Source: Neoarius graeffei
Taxonomy: Eukaryota; Chordata; Actinopteri; Siluriformes; Ariidae
Length of the DNA stretch: 64,000 nt
Assembly: GCF_027579695.1 (NCBI RefSeq)
Contig: NC_083577.1
Coordinates: forward strand, 62,739,741-62,803,740
Reading direction: 5' to 3'
Shown here piece by piece: positions 59,601-64,000 of the stretch. Numbering within the stretch: the stretch's first letter is position 1; the number at the start of each line of letters is the position of its first letter. Below the pieces are notes generated by a model that worked only from the letters and a program-made list of their open reading frames with translations, had not been told where the DNA came from and searched no databases. A program made the translations under genes and the position numbers.

Positions 59601-60079
59601 AGGGTTGCCACCCGTCCCGTAAAATACGGAATCGTCCTTTATTTGGCAATTAAATCTTGTGTCCCGTATTGAACTGATACGGGACGCGATTTGTTCCGTA
59701 TTTTCATAAATGTCCAATACACATGTCTGTCTCACACATATCAACACTAAATCTAACAATAACGAACAAAATAAAACAGGAAATACTCCGTTGCGGGATC
59801 TACCCAGGACACAAACCCCTGCACTCTGTGTCGCGCTCTGTGCGTCTGTGCCTGACTGCTTGCGTCACTGCGTGCGGCTCTGTCACGGTTGCCTAGAGAC
59901 AGACAACACACACCGGCGCTGCTCAAAAAAACCCGTTTTACAACAGCGCTTTGAAAGACAAAGTGCAGCAAGGAGTAACAAGAAGTACACTTGGAAAAAG
60001 AAGTGAGGGAAATCTGTTGACTGTTTAAATCTGGTTTACTCCACAGACAAAAGAAACACAACAGTTCCTGATGAACTCC
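59601..60079. other. Possible hAT-type end and flank of the palindrome
   Basis: AGGGTTGCCACCCGTCCCGT at 59602 has the look of a hAT terminus (internal CCGTATT/AATACGG symmetry at 59633-59705), but I see no second end. Confidence 0.35.
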
Positions 60080-60296
60080 GGGCCCTGTACTACGAACGGA
60101 GTTTAACCTACCCAGAAGTAACCCAGTCTTCCCCCGCTAAACCGGGGTTGACAAAACCTGGTTATCTTGTTTGGGGTTAAACGGTACTACGACGCCAGTT
60201 ATGAAGTTGATTTGTTGAACCTGGTTTAACCTAATCAGGGTTAATGCGCGTTCACGTGAAAGGGGAGGTTATCAGCACAAATCTCCACTGTTCACA

Positions 60297-60500
60297 ATGG
60301 CACGGTCGCCGTACTTCACGGAGGAAGAATGCGCTGTCAGAATGCAAAGCTACGAGGAGTTCAAAACAACATTAAGAGCAAAATCTAACACAGCGGCTGC
60401 CAATAAGGAGCGGCAAGCATGTTGGCAACGAACTGCCGATCGGGTCAATGCGCAAGTACATTCCCCCTTCTACATGTTCCAGAACAGAAGTATAGGATGA
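60297..60500 (+). pseudogene. Harbinger Myb/SANT-like DNA-binding protein, left arm
   Basis: MARSPYFTEEECAVRMQSY and NTAAANKERQACWQRTADRV form a trihelix/Myb-DNA-binding domain like that of NAIF1 and of the Harbinger accessory protein that brings transposase to DNA. The continuation GNSSAKRTWQQVKMKYKNII is at 60726-60790 after an intron with an AG acceptor. The last exon seen in the right arm is deleted here. Confidence 0.75.
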
Positions 60501-61568
60501 GAGAAAGCTTCATGATCAATCACAAGTCACAGAAAATGGTCCTTCGACGTGGCCCCAGTCATATATAGCTTGTTTAATGTCCGAAAAATCCTGAATAAAA
60601 TTTGGTATGGTAAATTCATGGAGTAGCCTACTTAAGCTGATATGTGCACAGAGTCACATGAATTAGGATGACTGACTGTTCAGTCCCTTTGACTAAGTTG
60701 GTGTATGTCCTGTGAACATTTCAGAGGCAACAGCAGTGCCAAACGCACCTGGCAACAGGTGAAAATGAAATATAAAAACATCATTCATAATGGTGTGTGT
60801 GCAAGCAAGCATTCATTTGTCTTTTATTTATTCAAGTTTTATCTGTTTGCCTAATAGTTCAAATTGTTTTGTATATAGTTTATAATGTAGTTGTGTGATA
60901 TTAATAATATTGTGGGAAAACTACTTTGCACGGACGTTCATTTAATTTATTCTATCGTCACTTTGTTTGTTCTATTTTTGTGTATTTTATTTATTTATCT
61001 GTTTGTCTAGTTGTATCTATTTTTCTAATAATATATTTTTTGCATTAATAGTTTTTTTCCTATTAAAATAATCTTGTGTTCTTGTTATAACTTTATTTAT
61101 CTGACTGTTTAGTTGTCTATTTTTGTTACAATTTCAATATTTTTAATATAGAAAGTTTTTGTTTTTTTCTATTAAAATGTTCTTGTGATAACTAGTTCTT
61201 GTTATATTTATTGTAGTTGTATCTATTTTGTATCTCAGACTTAAATATTTTTGTAAAACAAGTGTTTTTCTATAAAATATTCTTGCGTTCTTGGTAACTG
61301 TTCTTGAGTGGGTTCTTTTTTTTTTTTTTTACAGAAAAGCCGTTCTGCATGGACATTCATTGAAGCCCTCATTGTTTTTTAATGGTTATTTATGAGCATT
61401 TAGGGGTTACAATAATGTAAGTCTAGGTTGCTTTATATAAAAGGTATGTCCAGAAATATTGATGTCACTGTCTAAGCAGAGGGATCTGGCTTCTTTAGAC
61501 GCTGTCTTCTTAAAACTGAATAAATATTTAAAAAGAGCCAAATGAGCCAGTCTTTTGAACGGCTCTTT

Positions 61569-61684
61569 TCAAAGAACGGATCCCAAAGATGCGGATCCCA
61601 TCAAAGAGCCATAAATCCCATCTCTAATCTGCGCTCCGATATCGCACGGGTCATCCAGGTACGCTGGCATTGTCTCTAGAGGAA
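61569..61684 (-). pseudogene. Harbinger transposase start, left arm
   Basis: MPAYLDDPCDIGAQI is the typical opening of a Harbinger nuclease (EDPxDIGAQI). It then runs into GLMG-type sequence from an inserted AGAGATGGGATTTATGG repeat, so the DDE domain is absent. Confidence 0.65.
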
Positions 61685-61907
61685 ATGTCGGTGGAGAGGT
61701 GGTGTTTAAAAAGGGTGTGGTTAATCGGAAACCTCGGGTTAACCAAGAACATAACCTGAGACGAGCAGGTTTGAGATGCAGCGTAAGTTGCCATGGCAGC
61801 ATACCTCGGTTTGAACATAGCCAACTTTCGTAGTATGGGTTAATCGGGAAGTTACGCTGCACGTGATCAAGTTACTCTCGAAGTTACCCTGGTAAGCCAG
61901 AAAACCC

Positions 61908-61979
61908 GCTTCGTAGTACAGGGCCCCGCTTCGTAGTACAGGGCCCCGCTTCGTAGTACAGGGCCCTGTACTACGAAGC
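61908..61979. repeat. Palindrome centre: 20-bp terminal unit three times, then inverted
   Basis: GCTTCGTAGTACAGGGCCCC repeats at 61908, 61928 and 61948 with exact 20-bp spacing; the third copy runs into its own inverse at 61963/61964. Confidence 0.95.
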
Positions 61980-62216
61980 GGGTTTTCTGGCTTACCAGGG
62001 TAACTTCGAGAGTAACTTGATCACGTGCAGCGTAACTTCCCGATTAACCCATACTACGAAAGTTGGCTATGTTCAAACCGAGGTATGCTGCCATGGCAAC
62101 TTACGCTGCATCTCAAACCTGCTCGTCTCAGGTTATGTTCTTGGTTAACCCGAGGTTTCCGATTAACCACACCCTTTTTAAACACCACCTCTCCACCGAC
62201 ATTTCCTCTAGAGACA

Positions 62217-62318
62217 ATGCCAGCGTACCTGGATGACCCGTGCGATATCGGAGCGCAGATTAGAGATGGGATTTATGGCTCTTTGATGGGATCCGCATCT
62301 TTGGGATCCGTTCTTTGA
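62217..62318 (+). pseudogene. Harbinger transposase start, right arm
   Basis: Same translation as the left-arm copy over its whole 97-residue surrounding frame, including the inserted repeat. Confidence 0.65.
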
Positions 62319-62999
62319 AAAGAGCCGTTCAAAAGACTGGCTCATTTGGCTCTTTTTAAATATTTATTCAGTTTTAAGAAGACAGCGTCTAAAGAAGCCA
62401 GATCCCTCTGCTTAGACAGTGACATCAATATTTCTGGACATACCTTTTATATAAAGCAACCTAGGCTTACATTATTGTAACCCCTAAACGCTCATAAATA
62501 ACCATTAAAAAACAATGAGGGCTTCAATGAATGTCCATGCAGAACGGCTTTTCTGTAAAAAAAAAAAAAAAAGAACCCACTCAAGAACATAGTTATCAAG
62601 AACGCAAGAATATTTTACACTTGTTTTACAAAAATATTTAAGTCTGAGATATAAAATAGATACAACTACAATAAATATAACACAAGAACATTTTAATAGA
62701 AAAAAACATATTAAAAATATTGAAATTGTAACAAAAATAGATACAACTAAACAGTCAGATAAATAGATAAAGTTATAACAAGAACACAAGATTATTTTAA
62801 TAGGAAAAAACAATTAATGCAAAAAAAATATTATTAGAAAAATAGATACAACTAGACAAACAGATAAATAAATAAAATACACAAAAATAGAACAAACAAA
62901 ATGACGATAGAATAAATTAAATGAACGTCCGTGCAAAGTAGTTTTCCCACAATATTATCATTAATATCACACAACTACATTATAAACTATATACAAAAC

Positions 63000-63631
63000 A
63001 ATTTGAACTATTAGGCAAGCAGATAAAACTTGAATAAATAAAAGGCAAATGCTGTTTAGCCTACTTCTTGTCCTTGGGCAAAAGCTTTTTCATCTGAAAC
63101 AGTACAGAAAAAGAACGACACACACACACACTTACCATTATGAATGATGTTTTTATATTTCATTTTCACCTGTTGCCAGGTGCGTTTGGCACTGCTGTTG
63201 CCTCTGAAATGTTCACAGGACATACACCAACTTAGTCAAAGGGACTGAACAGTCAGTCATCCTAATTCATGTGACTCTGTGCACATATCAGCTTAAGTAG
63301 GCTACTCCATGAATTTACCATACCAAATTTTATTCAGGATTTTTCGGACATTAAACAAGCTATATATGACTGGGGCCACGTCGAAGGACCATTTTCTGTG
63401 ACTTGTGATTGATCATGAAGCTTTCTCTCATCCTATACTTCTGTTCTGGAACATGTAGAAGGGGGAATGTACTTGCGCATTGACCCGATCGGCAATTCGT
63501 TGCCAACATGCTTGCCGCTCCTTATTGGCAGCCGCTGTGTTAGATTTTGCTCTTAATGTTGTTTTGAACTCCTCGTAGCTTTGCATTATGACAGCGCATT
63601 CTTCCTCCGTGAAGCACGGCGACCGTGCCAT
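63000..63631 (-). pseudogene. Harbinger Myb/SANT-like gene, right arm (more complete)
   Basis: The first exon at 63631-63440 (MARSPCFTEEECAVIMQSY), the second at about 63205-63138 ending KNIIHN with a GTAAGT donor at ~63136, and a third after TACTGTTTCAG at ~63090 reading DEKAFAQGQEVG then stop. The left arm lacks this third exon. Confidence 0.65.
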
Positions 63632-63848
63632 TGTGAACAGTGGGGATTTGCGCTGATAACCTCCCCTTTAACGTGAACGCGCATTAACCCTGATTAGGTT
63701 AACACAGGTTCAACAAATCAACTTCATAACTGGCGTCGTAGTACCGTTTAACCCCAAACAAGATAACCAGGTTTTGTCAACCCCGGTTTAGCGGGGGAAC
63801 CCTGGGTTACTTCTGGGTAGGTTAAACTCCGTTCGTAGTACAGGGCCC

Positions 63849-64000
63849 AGGTTTGTTGTGTTTTTGTTGTTTTTTGTTCTCTTTTTTCCTCTTTAAGTGA
63901 AAATGTCCCCAAGGTTCACATGAGAGTCCCTACGCCAAGAACAGTTATGCACTTACATTTGCAGTGATATTCTATTAAGTTCTCAATATATTTAGATTAT
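63849..64000. other. Flank of the palindrome, nothing recognised
   Basis: T-rich sequence, no feature. Confidence 0.4.

Larger units (their letters stand above)
60080..61923 (+). mobile_element. PIF/Harbinger-type unit, left arm of the palindrome
   Basis: Bounded by GGGCCCTGTACTACGAACGG and, inverted, GGGCCCTGTACTACGAAGCG. It contains a Myb-like gene on + (60297) and the start of a transposase on - (61684). Both are truncated by internal changes, so the unit cannot move alone. Confidence 0.8.
61964..63848 (-). mobile_element. PIF/Harbinger-type unit, right arm of the palindrome
   Basis: Near-identical inverted copy of the left arm, about 40 bp longer overall because of indels, including an intron and small exon missing from the left. 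Confidence 0.8.

Overview
The window is vertebrate nuclear DNA and reads as a teleost fish. Genes are split into short exons with GT/AG borders, and more than half of the sequence is transposon-derived: at least 17 copies of one tRNA-headed SINE, many Tc1/mariner elements with TA duplications, an L2/CR1-type LINE, Ty3/gypsy elements and PIF/Harbinger units. The SINE with a GATGA-type tail is abundant in several teleosts including catfishes; the species cannot be fixed from the sequence.

Three host genes can be supported. (1) On the + strand, 1381-5796 holds the last eight coding exons of a coiled-coil gene, probably flacc1 (ALS2CR12), which lies tail-to-tail with CASP8 in mammals. (2) On the - strand, 26043-13516 holds a five-exon caspase-8-like gene whose prodomain is a CARD (predicted 383 aa, frame intact across every junction); it matches the fish CARD-casp8/caspase-20 type. 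(3) On the - strand, 48475-40297 holds a second caspase of the same type with two death-effector domains (predicted 460 aa if a substitute splice site is used). The catalytic exons and introns of the two caspases are tandem copies of each other, while the prodomain exons are unrelated. Both proteins should be initiator caspases: the prodomain recruits them to a death-fold platform and the p20/p10 domain cleaves after Asp.

Layout: 0-1.2 kb LINE and SINE debris; 1.4-5.8 kb flacc1; 5.8-7.2 kb a TTAA-flanked element directly after its stop codon; 7.9-13.3 kb a nearly full-length but broken LINE; 13.5-26 kb CARD-caspase with nested Tc1 elements, a solo LTR and a THAP fragment in its introns; 28.1-33.1 kb an LTR retrotransposon with integrase placed before reverse transcriptase (Gmr1-like order); 33.5-36.8 kb an inverted pair of Tc1 elements; 40.3-48.5 kb DED-caspase with a decayed gypsy element inside it; 48.7-56.2 kb tandem repeat, SINEs and two copies of an unrecognised family encoding a small membrane protein (147 aa); 56.4-58.9 kb a multi-level transposon nest; 60.1-63.8 kb a 3.8-kb palindrome made of two inverted PIF/Harbinger-type units.

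Best candidates for something undescribed are the small membrane-protein retro-element, the prodomain swap and mosaic divergence of the caspase pair, and the Harbinger palindrome with its amplified 20-bp terminal unit. All coordinates and splice sites were read by eye; no alignment or database search was run.
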